Source: Atrichornis clamosus
Lineage: Eukaryota > Chordata > Aves > Passeriformes > Menuridae
Reading direction: 5' to 3'
Assembly (NCBI GenBank): GCA_013400975.1
Contig: WBMZ01008619.1
Coordinates: 620,001-684,000 of the forward strand
Length of the DNA stretch: 64,000 bases
This document shows, one piece after another, positions 1 to 12,480 of this stretch. The position numbers and the translations under genes are program-made. The notes beneath the pieces are model-generated. The model was not told where the DNA came from, searched no databases, and saw only the letters and a list, made by a program, of their open reading frames with translations. The first letter of the stretch is position 1, and every line of letters starts with the position of its first letter.

Positions 1-1914
1 GATCATATTTAATGTATTCTTTTTTATTGATTTGTTTTTCCTTTTGATTTAACAAGGAAAAGCAACAAAGAAAGCACAAGTAAACCTGAAATGGATGAAA
101 TCTGTGTCCTGAAGACATAGCATGGCATCCTCTGAAGGACCTTTCATCTCAATCCTGGGAAGCTGGATTACCTCCACAGGGAATAACAAAGAACTACTTT
201 TATCTGAAAGACGAGGTAAGGCAAGGGATATATACACACGGAAATGAGTGACCTGTTTTAGGAGAAAGCTTTTCCTCAGAAAAGCAGCACATTTGGTTCA
301 GGGAATTCCAGCACTACCCTTCCCTTGGTCTTTTGAGAGCTTGTTCTTTTCTTGATTTCTCTTTTCTTTTTTTCCCTTCTCTGAATATTGTGAAATAGAA
401 CATTGTGTCACACTTTCAACTGGAATCCAACAAGCTGAAACTTTATTTACATTGGGGATCAATGAGAGTAAATGCAGCAAGCCAAAACCTTCATTAAATG
501 GCAATTTCAGTGTCCAGTGGGCAGGAGTGCAAAATAGCAGCAACTAGGGGAGCTTCTGAAATTACATGACTCCATTTATATCTAATAGCTGTATGAAAAA
601 AGAATAATCCAGATTTACCAGTAATTAGAAATACAAGACAAAACTGAGAAGGGTAGAACCTCGTTGTCTCTAAATAAATATTGTAAGAAAAAACCTGGCT
701 GCTGCTGAGGTCTGTTTAATTTTCTGTGAGGAAGATGAAATGAGAGCGGATTCAGAGCCTTCCTCTTCCCATCCCAAAGGTTCCTTCCATTTGTAAATAA
801 TCTGTGGAGAAAAAAAAAAAACAAAACTAAAGCGTTGGGCCAAAAATTTAATCCGGTGTTTGTGGTGTTCTGTGCTTGAACTGTGCATGTGGAGAAAGCT
901 CCAGTGTGCGCAGAAGGTGTGACAGGCTCTGTGTGACCCCCCTGAATTCAGGAGGGGCTTTTGAACCAAGCCACGGGAAACCTTAGCAACTGGGTGAGGT
1001 CGGCTGGAGGTCTCGCAGGACCTCAGGAAACAAGTGCTGCGATGAGGTCCTACGTGTAAAACACACACAGGGCCAGATCTGCAGCTGATGGAAATTGGCT
1101 GAGCTCTATTTGAGCGCAGTTGAACTGCGTTGCTCTGTATTTCATGAACTTCTCTGTGTTTGGCAGGGCAATAGTTTAGGCTCTCTGACACACTTAAGTG
1201 TAGATGGGTGGATGGAACAAAGTATGATTTCATTCAGCCAGTTGTTGTAAATATTTATGAACGCAGCCATCATTGGTAGGGAATGTGCTGTGACTTGGCA
1301 TCAATAATAATGAAAAGGGCAAGCGTGGCTGGGGCTCGTGAGGCACATCTGGGGCCAGTGAAATTTATGTTCTTCATGAGATTTTTGGTATCCTTCTGAA
1401 GCTCTAGACAGGTAAACAGCTTTGCAGTGATGCAGATGCTCATTTCAGGCTAAGGATTATTCCTGTGTTGGTATGAATGTACTGAAGTATTGGAGGAAGC
1501 GTCTGGGTTTGTTGAGGCAGAAGTTTGATCTCAGTGATGTTTTGTTTGTTCCCTGCTGGCTCTAATAATCCACAAGCTTCATTCAATCTTGTGCTTGTGG
1601 CCCCAGTGAAGCCAACATGACACTAATGAAGCAGATTTTTTGTGATGTGGCTGTAGTTGAATGTGTGTCTGCAAGCTCAGGCTCTGAGAGTTATCATGAG
1701 TCATTAGGAAAAAGTAACTTTTAACTTAAAAGTTGGGAAACGGTTGTAGGGTTTTTTTTTTTTTTCCTTTTTGAGAAGCTGCAAGTGTTGTTTCCCAGAT
1801 ACATCCATTCCAAAGAAAGTTTCCTTCTAGTTCTGCCTTGCCCAGAAGCCACACATTCCATCGCAGCCTTGTGAAGTAATGAGGGATTTGGTTTGGCTGA
1901 GGATGCTCCTGGAC
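1..1914. other. Intergenic DNA, no gene seen
   Basis: No ORF here has a recognisable domain, codon bias or splice-linked continuation. The longest open frame, 187 codons on the minus strand at 670-1233, reads as low-complexity non-protein sequence. Short A or T runs occur near 810-822 and 1751-1765. I see no clear repeat family and no RNA gene. Confidence 0.7.
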
Positions 1915-2081
1915 ACTGGACACTGTGACTGTTCAGTACTAAAATCTGACCTGTACTTTAATAGTCCTTCCTGTTCGTGCCACCCATTTTGAAGCCTACT
2001 TGGAAATTCTGCCTTTTGTTCGTTTTTGTTTGTCAGCTCTTCGCTTTGCTGGCAATATGTGAGGACAGAAGGGACGGGTGA
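1915..2081 (-). repeat. Left arm of a perfect 167-bp inverted duplication
   Basis: The reverse complement of this stretch equals 3984-4150 base for base, with no gap or mismatch when compared position by position (paired coordinates sum to 6065). Identity stops abruptly at both ends: 1914/4151 and 2082/3983 differ. The arms are separated by 1,902 bp that contain a CR1 fragment. I see no target-site duplication outside the arms and no transposase ORF inside, so a DNA transposon with long terminal repeats is not supported. Because both copies are identical, the same chance peptide reads through both; that is not evidence of a gene. Confidence 0.95.
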
Positions 2082-3179
2082 GGTCCATCTCCCAGTGCAG
2101 GGAGGTCTGGCTGCCTCTGGCTCTGCCACGAACACCCCGTGTAGCCTTTCCTGTGTCCCAGTGTGGCCATCAGGTAGAGGTTTCTGGAAAGGTAAAGCAT
2201 AGCACAAATGTACAATTCATTGTTTTTCAGGCTCAACTTTCAAACTGAGCCCTGACTTATTCCAGGAAGGATGTTAAGCTGTTTGCTACACCAGAAAGAA
2301 CAAAATTTGTATCATAGAATACTTATTCTTTCTCCCTTACGAAAGTACCTGTACAAGTATTTCCATCCTTCACGACTCCAACACTTTGATATCTTACTGA
2401 AGGAAAAACCTGCCCCAGTAACCTGAAGCAGGTGAAGCCCAGACCAAACATCCTGACTCACACAGCTCTAGCCTGGCACCTTTGGGGCCTGGTTTGCAGG
2501 CACAGATCCATTTTTCAGGCGCTCCTGGCTGACACCTCTGCAGCTCCAGATGTTTTTAGCTCCTTGGCTTGCTGTCCTCCAGCTTCCAGACTTGGTTCTT
2601 GCAATGAGAGCCCGGAAAGAATGTCACCCCCCCCTCTGCCCCCGCCACCTTTTCCAGTCATCCCTTAGCCTGTCCTGCAGCACCTTCCTGAGCAGCAGCT
2701 GATTCCTGGAAGTCTGGGCTCATTGGTTGTGTCTCGGGATGACGGGCTTGGCCAGAGCCTGGCCTGTGGAACTCAGTGGTAAACATTCTCACGAAGGGCT
2801 TACTGTCTGTCACAATAATTTGCTAATCTGTTTATAGCCGAGATTCCTACAAAATGAAATCAGTCCCCCACATAGCCTTTGCATCCAAATATCTCCAAGA
2901 AATAGACTTGAAGCCTTTGATGAGATCATTTTGCTTGCTGCTGCTTAACCCGGTGACATTGAGCAATATCCCGCCAGGATTTATCCTACTTTGGAGCTCA
3001 CAAGGTATAAGAACAATTAAATCTTACATTCCCCTTGGTTATGGCAAGGGAACTCTGAGCTGAAGATGGCACAAGGCTGTCTGCCAGAAACTGGTTTGTA
3101 GTAAATGTTGGCCAGCCACTGTAAATGGGAGCCAAAGCCGTGTTTATCAATATGTTGGATATTTCAGTGAGTTAGGGAA
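2082..3179. other. Intergenic spacer inside the inverted repeat
   Basis: Unique-looking sequence with a C-rich patch near 2620-2655. No coding potential, RNA gene or known repeat was recognised. It may be part of an inverted segment if the flanking 167-bp arms mark inversion breakpoints. Confidence 0.55.
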
Positions 3180-3856
3180 TTATGGAAGGGGAACACTGGG
3201 AGAGGAAGGATTGAGCAGCCCTGGGGGTGCTGTGGGTGAGAGCTGGACCTGCCCCAGCCTTGAGCCCCCCGAGCCCTGGGCTGATCCCAGCGTGGGCAGC
3301 AGGGGAGGGGGGATTGTGCCCCTCTGCCGCTCAGGTGAGACCCCACCTGCAGAGCTGCCCCCAGCCCTGGGCCCAGCACAGGAAGGGCCTGGAGCTGCTG
3401 GAGAGAGTCCAGAGGAGGCACCAGGATGGTCAGAGGGATGGAGCAGCTCTGCTGGGAGGAAAGGCTGGGAGAGCTGGGATTGTTCAGCCTGGAGAAGGGA
3501 AGCTTTGGGGTGACCTCAGTGTGGCCTTGCAGGGCCTGAAGGAGCCGACAGGAAAGATGGAGAGAGACTTTGGACAAGGGCCTGGAGTGACAGGACAAAG
3601 GGGAATGGCTTCCCTCTGACAAAGAATAGATTTGGATTGGATATATGGAAAAAATCCTTCCCTGTGAGAGTAGTGAGGCCCTGGCACAGGTTGCCCAGAG
3701 CAGCTGTGGCTGCCCCATCCCTGGAAGTGCCCAAGGCCAGGCTGGACGGGGCTTGGAGCAACCTGGGATGGTGGAAGGTGTCCCTGCCCATGGCAGGGAT
3801 TTGGGGATTGGATGATCTTTAGGGTCCCTTCCAACCTGAGCCATTCTGTTATTTTA
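3180..3856 (+). mobile_element. CR1 LINE fragment, 3' end, sense
   Basis: This is the 3' part of an avian CR1 retrotransposon. Familiar stretches occur in order: the segment ending in GTGAGACCCCACCTGCAGAG, the GTTCAGCCTGGAGAAG segment, the CCATCCCTGGAAGTGCCCAAG segment and the terminal GGTCCCTTCCAACCTGAG. The reading frame is broken, so this is a dead 5'-truncated copy, the usual state of CR1. It is the longest CR1 piece in the window. The 5' boundary is approximate. Open frames of 226, 130, 126 and 100 codons overlap it and are chance products of its GC content. Confidence 0.9.
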
Positions 3857-3983
3857 GGATCCATTACCCTCTGAAATGATTGAGCTGTTTCTGTTATTCC
3901 CTGTCACAAGACTCTGGAGCTACAGTGTCTGTGGATGTCATTTGTGCCATAACTTTGGGGATCTTCAACTACTCCTTCAGAGT

Positions 3984-4150
3984 TCACCCGTCCCTTCTGT
4001 CCTCACATATTGCCAGCAAAGCGAAGAGCTGACAAACAAAAACGAACAAAAGGCAGAATTTCCAAGTAGGCTTCAAAATGGGTGGCACGAACAGGAAGGA
4101 CTATTAAAGTACAGGTCAGATTTTAGTACTGAACAGTCACAGTGTCCAGT
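3984..4150 (+). repeat. Right arm of the perfect 167-bp inverted duplication
   Basis: Exact reverse complement of 1915-2081. It lies 127 bp downstream of the CR1 copy ending near 3856. The sharp ends and full identity imply a recent event, ongoing gene conversion between the arms, or an assembly artefact. Confidence 0.95.
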
Positions 4151-7087
4151 AGACCCTCAAAGCCATCTTCAGCTGCAGCCAAATCTCCCCCACCACGACC
4201 ACCTTATCACAGCCGTTATCTGTGTCACCACGTGAGAACAACACAGGAAGCTGCATCCCAAGAACGCATCAGGGTGCGTGAGCAGGGCCCTTTCCAGCAG
4301 AGATCACACAGCTGCAAGGCCAAAGATCACTGTTATTCCAGGGCAGGGCTCACCTAGGAACCTCTGTAAAGGAGTTGATGTTGCAGATCTCAAAAGAACT
4401 CAGTAATTATCAATAAAAAGAATTTCCATGTCTCTGCAAATTTTTCCACAGCAAAGATTCTTAGAAAATTTATGCTACCCTGTTATTTATATTCCTCTCT
4501 TGGGTGATATAAAAGGATGGGTTTTACAAATATGTTAAGAGTTTTTTTAAAATTCCTATTTATCAGCAGTCCCCACTGTTATGTTCCTTTGTTTTGTACT
4601 CAGAGTGTTTGAAGGTGCTTGGTAAGTCGAGGGAAGTCACTCCAGCCAGGCAGGAATGCTCGTGGGAAGTGGAAAATCCCTAGAAGTCAGACACAACTGT
4701 GACCAGGGCAGAGCTGTCCTGCCTGCTCTGGCAGGGACCCACAGAGAGCTTAAGGTGCAGCCTGAGCCCCTGGCAAACAGGGAAAAGCACAGCCTAAAAG
4801 TCACTCCAGCAAATATCTCATTTGCTAGGAGTCTCTGGTACTTGGCAAATATCTTTAGCTTTTATTTTCTCTTTTCATTTGACAAAGCCAGACACTTCTG
4901 TGGACCCTTCGGGGATGTCTGTACTGCAGGTCAGTGCTGGGATAGAGGTTTAACCTTGGCTCAGGTGTAGACACAGAACCTCCCCAGTTCTGTGGTGCTC
5001 AAATAGGGCTTCAAACCTTCCTGGGGTCCTGAGACACACCTTCAGTGTCACCTGTGATGGGAGGCAACCTGTTGGTAAATAGTCTGTGTGGAAACTTGAT
5101 TTTCTGTGCCTTCACTCCCATTGCTCCCTTTGCCATCCAGTCCAGAGCCAGGTGGCATAAGCTGCTTTCCCAGTTTTTAAATTGCAGTTTGTCTGGATAT
5201 CAAAGCCCGTGATGTGTTTTTAAAAGGAGATAAAGAGGCTGCAGCTGTTTGCAAGAGCTGTGTGGGATACAGGGGCAGTTTATGAACACCTTTACAAGCT
5301 GTTTCTGAGCCTTTCCCTGGATCCTGGATTCAGGTTGAATGAGGAGACAAATGGCTTGGGAAACAGAAGGTACCAAGGATCTGCTCCTCTTCTTGCCATT
5401 TCCACTGCAGGCATGAGGAATCAGAGGGGTTGGACTGCACAAAGACTGTAAAAAGAACGAGGTAGGATGTTTTTCCAACCAGACTTTGGCAGCAATCCGG
5501 TGTCAGTGGCACATCCTGGACAGGCTTGTCCAGGGCATGGGGGTCCAGGGACTGCTGGGTGTGCTGTGGGTCCTGAGGGTAAGAGAGATGTTGAGTGGAT
5601 TTCTGCTCCCAGTAAACTTTGTTTCTGTGGATTATGATGCCACTATTATTGTGAGGGACAGCTACTTAAGTCATGCAATGTGATATTCCATGATTATCCA
5701 GGACTGGGAAGGCAGAGTAAGAGCCCAGAGGTTCCTAAGGTGGTGATGTGCACTCAGACTTGCATGACATTGCTGGTGTCACCTCAGATCCTTTGCCCAC
5801 CCTGTCTGGAGCATGGAAATTGTTGGGTTTGTCCCATGGTTATAATTAACTTCAGGATGGGTCTGTGATCGGGAGCTTTCATCCTTGGAAAAATAAGTTA
5901 TAGTCATGCTTCTGAAATCCTCCAAACCTCCTGTGCCACTTGCATTTAGCAAGGACAAGAAATGGTTCAAATCACGCTCAGCAAGTCTCCGAGGAGAGCT
6001 GGGTGTCCTGCTGTGCTCAGCCTGCTTTCCAAGCCAAGCTGACGTGGGGCTTTTGGAGAAAGCTTTGTAGAACCGTCCAGATTGTTGACATTTCTCCAAA
6101 CAGACCTATTAACCTGTGCAGGAATTTGAGAACTGCACACCCCGGGTCCTGAGGGTCCCCGAGCCACTTTTTCAATGATCGCATTATTCATATTCTCGAG
6201 GTTAAAAAAAATTAAAAATCCCAGCAATGTATTTTGTCTGGCCTTGTGTTTCCTCCTTCTACACAGAGGCTGCACCTATGCATTTCTGATGTCAGATTTG
6301 ACCACATTCAGAAACTTTCTGTCTCCAGGTGGAATTCAGTCTATTGACACAGTTGGCTTTTTACAGTGCGGTGAAACATTAACCACTTCCTCTCCTCCTC
6401 CCAAACTCTTGACCTGTCATTTAGGAGCAAAACTCATTTACACCAATCAAAACTTGAGTAATGACTTTTTGGGGTTTTTTTTTTCAGCAGGGCTATTTTT
6501 GATTTACACCCCTTTAAGAGCAGAATTTGCTCCTGAGTGCTCTCCTTCCTCTCAACCTCTTCCTGCCCAGTGAAAACATTGAAGTTATTGTAGGCTCCCA
6601 CATTAAATCCCCAGCAACCTGGAGGTCAGGCAGTCCTAAACCATTGTGGCAAATATATCAACTTGCCCTGAAATAGATCTGCCTTTCATCAGATTCTTCT
6701 TTAATGAGGTAAGAGATTTAATTTCGTGGTTAAAAAAATACAATGAAATGAAAGACGCGTGATACATGAGCAACTCCATTAGACTCTGCAAGGAAATGGG
6801 AATTGCCAGACCAGGTCTAGACAGCAGTCCAGGCAGTGTCTCTGAAATGGTTAATTATGGAACAAATAGCTCACTTTGAGTGCTGCCTTGAGAAAAGCTC
6901 CCTCAGCCCAGAATCTGGAGGGAAAATTCCTGTTGTGGTAAGTGCATCTCGCTCACTCTCACCTTGGCAAAGTGCATTGCACTTAAACAAAACCAAGCAT
7001 AACGACTGGAACCAGAAAGGGAAAGGGAAGAGCAGATGTCTGTGTGCAAAACGAGATGTGTGTGAACATGTCTGAGCCACTGTCCTG
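4151..7087. other. Intergenic DNA, no gene seen
   Basis: Mixed-composition sequence with short T-rich and A-rich patches. None of the open frames, all under about 135 codons, shows a domain, and I recognise no mobile element or RNA gene. Confidence 0.6.
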
Positions 7088-7503
7088 TGCTCAGTTCATC
7101 CCAGGGCTGGAGCTCCTCTGCTCTGGAGACAGCCTGGGAGAGCCGGGATTGATCAGCCTGGAGAAGAGAAGGCTCCAGGGAGGCCTTAGAGCCCTTTCCA
7201 GTGCCCATAGGGGCTCCAAGGAGCTGGAGAGGGACTTGGGACAAGGGGAATGGCTTCCCACCGCCAGAGGGCAGGGTTAGGTGGGATAAGGGGAAGGAAT
7301 TGTTCCCTGTGAGGGTGGGGAGGCCCTGGCGCAGGGTGCCCAGAGAAACAGTGGCTGCCCCATCCCTGGAAGTGTCCAAGGCCAGGTTGGACGGGGCTTG
7401 GAGCACCCTGGGATAGTGGAAGGTGTCCCTGACATGGCAGGGGGTGGAACGAGACGAGCTTTAAAATCTCGTCCAACCCAAACCATTCTGGGACTCTGTG
7501 ACC
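7088..7503 (+). mobile_element. CR1 LINE fragment, 3' end, sense
   Basis: The piece begins within the CR1 segment around GATCAGCCTGGAGAAGAGAA and runs through the AATGGCTTCCCACCGCCAGA segment to the terminal CCAACCCAAACCATTCTGGG. It is the same general subfamily as the copies at 28,914 (minus strand) and 49,582 (plus strand). It is 5'-truncated with no usable frame. Overlapping open frames of 67-143 codons on both strands are shadows of the repeat. Confidence 0.9.
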
Positions 7504-10500
7504 TTTGTGTCCAGCCCAAGGGCACAGGGCCGGGCAGGAGGGAAGGGTCACCCCTCTGCACCAGGCAGGGAAGTGACCACAGTGCAGGAGGCTGGATCTG
7601 ACCCTGGAAAATGCCATGGCCAGGGCCTCTCAGAGTTCTGCAAGCAAATCCCAGAGCTTTTAATCATCTGAGTCTCCTATGCACAAGAGTTTTGTTCTCT
7701 GTTTCTGGCAGGGGGTGTTGTGTTTTGTTTTCTTTTTTTATACATAGTGTAAAAAGTACTAATTCTCTGGGTGGCTTTCAGAAGAGGAATCCTGAAAGAC
7801 GTGTGTTGTTCCCCTCAATGTTGCTCTTACACCAACTGCATCCTTTGCAGCCAGCCTCTGGAAAGGACATGAGTTAAGTTGGAAAACCCAGAACATTCTG
7901 TATGTTCCTTGCTCTCATTACCGGGCTGTTTGCTTTTGTCTGTCACTCAATGTAAGGAATGTCAAATAATTTTTTCCTCTTTTACTGTGGGTTATTTTAT
8001 TCATCTGTACCACAGTGCTGGAAGCACAGGTGCCAAGAGTCAGTTCCAAGATTATATTTTAATAACTTCCACCAGTGTCCATTAGCCAGGAGATGCAAAT
8101 TGCTTCACTGAGGCATTGCTTGTTATCCTCTCTGTACTTATTAAATCTTATTTCTGGATCTGAGACCCCCTGAATCCCTGTCTCTGCTGTCTGAGCCAGC
8201 TGCTGAAAGGAGTAAATTCTGTTACATTGTCCTTCCTGAATAGTAATGTGTCTTTAAACATACACAGCTCACAGAGAGCCCCAGAGAATAAAAAAAGGCA
8301 TATTTTTCCCAGTTTCTTGTCTGGCTGCCTCCTGAGAAGCTTCTCACTTTAACATTTGTCACTACTGTAGGACTGTGACCCCCCCACTAAGTGGGACATA
8401 GGCCTGCTTATACCTTATACCTCTTTACTCCTTAAAAACTCCTCTTAAGCTGCCCAAATGTGAGTATTGAAATGAGTAATGCGGCGTTCACACTGCTGGC
8501 TCTGTGCTGGAAGCAGAGTCACTGCAGCAAGGGTTAATATCCCCCTGGCAGCCCTGCCCGGAGTGCCCAGGGGCGGGGAGGGTGGATGGGGAGGTGGCAC
8601 AGGCAGGGAAGATCCCTTCTGGCTCTGGGAATCCTTTCTGTGCTGCCTCACCTGAAGGAAAAGCAGCCAGGGGACGACCAGGGGCATCCTCTGCCTTCAG
8701 AGGACAATTTATTTCATTGTGGCTGCTCCCAAAGGCCTGGGATGCTCCAGCTCACTTCCTCAGCTCCCTTTTGGTGTCCAGATTTCAGAGGTGCGCTCCT
8801 AAAGGGGAGGGCAGTGCCTCTCCTTGGGAAGGAGAGCACCGAGCCCCATTCGACAGCTTGTTCGAGCAGACAATATCGTTGTTATCACCGAGTGTTTTCC
8901 TCCTGGATTGCCTTGGGGTGGGCAGGCAGGGAACACCTGCAGATAATCGGGAGCAGGGATTTGTCTGCAGGTGACTGGGCCAGGCAGGAGCCCTTTTGCA
9001 CCTGGCAGAGTCCACACAACCTCCAGCATCTGAGCGAGCCCAGCCGGGATCCAGACGAATTTTTCACACCTGTTTCTCCGAACTTAATAATAATAATAAT
9101 AAAAAAATTCCATGCAAGCTCAAGAAGGCAACATTCCAGTAACATTTTGCTTTTACTGACTGAAATTTCCCGTAAGATGGGCCTCTGGCTATAGTGTGGA
9201 AAATGTGTCCTCACTCGCTTCCCCCTCAGCCCTGGTTGGATGTATGGAGAGTCTGGCTGTGTTTTAGCCCTGCCAGGGGTGGCTCGGGGTTGGTTGGTGC
9301 CTGAAATCAGAGGCACAACTGTCCCTGTCAGCTCTGGGAGTGGGGAGTTTGTTCCAGGGGAGGTTTCTAAACCCTGGGTCACTTGGTTACACAGCAAATT
9401 GGGAACAGACACTGTTAATGTAGACAGAAGAGGGGAAAAAGAAATTGAAAAGAAAAGCAGAAGTCATAATACTATCAGAGAAATATGTGTAAAGTCCCTG
9501 AGTGCTCCTGAACCTTGGCCAAAAGCCAATTTGAAATCCAAGACTCTTGATGTGTTGAATTCCGAGTTTCCCACCCCACTGCTCTTCTTTATAGTTTATT
9601 TTATTTAGCAACAACTAGTGAGAGACAAACTTTGCTGTTACCACGTTGAGGCTGTGGAAAACTACAGCAGGAGGACATGGGCTGGATCTGGCTATAATTG
9701 ACTGGAATTCATGACATGGGAGTCTCTTTTGTTGGCTTCACAGAATGGAATCACTTCCTAACTGTAATGAGCAATCTTGGACATGATGGTTTTGGGATAG
9801 TGAAGCACTGCCTGTTACACGAGAGCTTCTCAACCTCCTTGCATAATGGTCTCTGTAAAAAGCTTTTAGGGAAGAAATAAAATATTTGGAATTTGATACC
9901 TCTGTAGGTTCTCTCTGTTCTCCAGACATCAGTTTTCGAATTCAGCCTTGTGGGAGGCAGTGCCTTTGCCAGAATAAATGCAGTTTAAAACGACAACAGC
10001 ACTAAAAACCCTCATGATGCAAATGTTTGTCCTAAAAGTTGGTTTAGATGACAAAAACCTAACTTCACTCTGACAAAATCAGGGCTGTTCTGGAGAGGAC
10101 AAATTAAATAAGAGATCAGGAGGAACTCAGGGTTTTTTGGTTAGATCCTCACTTTACTTGTGTGCTTCCTTATCACAGACAGAGATCACCACTTGTTAGG
10201 ACAATAAAAAAGTTAAATTTTTCCCTGTAGACACCAACAAGACTTTTCTGCTCTGTCTTGCTCATTTTGAAAACATAGGTATTGTCAAATGATTGATACT
10301 GATGTGCAGTATCAGCAGTGAAAAAAAACCCCAAATGCCTGTTCTTTTGTGAATGAAACTTGTGCTTTCAAATAACTTCAATTTTGTAAATTAAGTTTAG
10401 AAGGACTATTTGGACAACACTATCACACAACTGGCACTCCAAAACTATGGGGATAAAAGAATTGTATTCAGAATAAAGGCGGCAGGCATGATGTCTGTTT

Positions 10501-12328
10501 TTGCACTGCCTTACAAGCAACTGTATTTTAATATGGAATTATCTGGATTATTGTCTCATGCTTTATTTGCTGGCCCTGAAACAAAGATAATCTTAAATCT
10601 GAGCTAAGAAAGACGGTTAAAAGCAGGAGAGAATGTTTAAACTAAATTTGCTCTTCTGCTGTTGATGTTGGGAGAGCCCCAAACTTGTGAGGAGGTCACA
10701 GGGTGCTGCTGGGGTTTAGAGAATGCAGGGAAGGCACTTGGTATAAGGAGAAGCCAGTTAAGCCTTATCCTGCTTTAGTCTGGGGTATCTTTTGCTCCTT
10801 CTGTGTTATTTGATGGACTCTGGTCTCAGTCCAAGGTGGATGTGAAGAACTGGGAAATACAAAAGGATTGGGCTCAGTTACAAACTTACATTTTTTTGTT
10901 CAATTCATGACAAATTCTCTCCTTTTTTTTTTCCCGTCAAAATTCTTGCTAGGCCCGGATTTCCAAAGGCCCAGGAGCGACGTAAGCAGTGAGCTCACGC
11001 ATCTGAAGAAGTCTGGGATTACAGCTGTGTCTAATAAAATCTGAGTTAGCTATAGAGAATGTAAGTAAGCTAAATCCCATCTGCTTTGAGGTTTCCCTTT
11101 GGTCCCAGAAGAAGCCAAACGCAGGATATGAGGAGAGGTGTACGGGCTCCTTCCGGAAATGCTACGGAAAAAAAGGCAAGGAGAGAGGGCCTCCCTCTGT
11201 CCCTCTGCTCTGCTTTGGTGACGTGACCTCAGCAGGGACAGCGTGAGCAGAGAGCACAAAGAGCTGGAGTTCCCCCTCACTGCCAGAGGAACGGGATCAG
11301 AGCTCTGTGCAGAGCTCCCCCTGTTCCCACCATTTTCTCTGTCCACAGGAATCCCGGGTAACTCCCGCGATTTGGGCTGGTAGGACTGTGCTCCTCTCTC
11401 CTCACACCTGGGGAGGAGCAGCTCCTTCAGGCCCCACATTTCTGAGGACTCCTGTGAGTGAGTGGGATAATCATGAGCTGGCCCTTGCCAGCATTTGACA
11501 ATTTGGATGTGACATCCCAGACAGTCAGGGGAAAATTGGGATGAAAAACAGGGGAGAGGGAGACACTACTTAGGACTTTCCACTCAAAATCAAGATTAGA
11601 GCTGGGGAGTCAAGTGGAAATTTCCACAAGTTTGCTTTTACTTGACCATGGTTTTTGTTGGATTATCAAGCAGTGAGGAAATAATTAGACAAATGTAGCT
11701 GTAAAGAACCTCTTTGTTAGTAATTGAGGAAGGAGGAATTATATTTTAACCATACCTACTGTACTACCAGCCCCCTTCTCCTGCTCCCAGGATATTGCTC
11801 TCGAACCTGAGGTTCAACATCCATAGTTCTTCCTTGAAAAGGAACAGATCAGTTCCAAGGGTCACACAAAAATTCTTGTACAAGTGCTGTGCTCACACAG
11901 CTCTGCTGCCTCCTCACCTCTGCTCTTTCTGTGATCCCTTCACCTCGTGCTGCTCGCAGAGACCGAGAACTACAGAGCAAGTGCTCAGTTCTCCATCAGC
12001 CACATTCCTGAGGTTCTCTAACGCCTTTATCTGCTGCTCATCCCCAGAAGCTGGATGGAGAGGTTAAACATCCCCTTTATTTCTAATCTGTGACCAATAG
12101 TGTAAAACAATTTTAGGATGTGCTTTGAAGACCAGAGACTTCGGTGTCTAGGGCCAACACAAACATGTTTTCAGTTATTTTGGGACATTTCTTGTCTTCT
12201 CAACCACACCTTGAAATTCTTAGTGCTTGCACAGACAGCTTTCTCCTGGGGGAGATCTACTTTTGCTCAAAGGACAGACAGAGAAATCTCTTCTGCTCTT
12301 ATTGGAGTGAATTGAACAAAAATCATAA
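7504..12328. other. Intergenic DNA with one trinucleotide repeat
   Basis: No gene recognised. An AAT/ATA microsatellite lies at about 9083-9108. A GC-richer patch at roughly 8480-8900 has open frames up to 202 codons (8586-9194 plus), but these have no domain and look like chance. Conserved regulatory elements cannot be judged without alignment. Confidence 0.6.
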
Positions 12329-12480
12329 AATCCCAGAATGGTTTGGGTTGGAAGGGACCAGGCTGGGTGGAGCTCTGAGCAACCTGGGATACTGGAAGGA
12401 GTCCCTGCCCCAGGCAGGGAGTTGGAATGAAATGAGCTTTAAGGTCCCTTCCAACCCAAACCATTCTGGGATTCTGTGGA
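12329..12480 (+). mobile_element. Foldback CR1 fragment with perfect 31-bp arms
   Basis: A sense CR1 3' fragment (about 12,360-12,480) is preceded directly by an inverted copy of its own 3' end. The arm at 12,329-12,359 is the exact reverse complement of 12,443-12,473, with 83 bp between them, so the locus could form a long hairpin. Ordinary 5' truncation does not give this; it needs a secondary rearrangement such as snap-back synthesis or a second insertion. Confidence 0.85.

Noticed and set aside
3164..3864. 226-, 130- and 126-codon frames
   Set aside because: They lie in a CR1 3' fragment; the frames do not encode reverse transcriptase and exist on both strands because of GC content.
1915..4150. 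Non-autonomous DNA transposon with 167-bp terminal inverted repeats
   Set aside because: No matching target-site duplication flanks the arms (flanks CTGGAC and AGACCC), no transposase remnant lies inside, and the interior holds an unrelated CR1.
1827..4235. Two open frames (1827-2207 minus, 3876-4235 plus) that share a peptide of about 55 residues
   Set aside because: The shared peptide is entirely explained by the perfect 167-bp inverted duplication. Identity at all codon positions and divergence outside the arms give no sign of a gene pair.
8586..9194. 202-codon plus-strand frame
   Set aside because: No domain, a run of isoleucines from an AAT microsatellite, no splice or promoter context.
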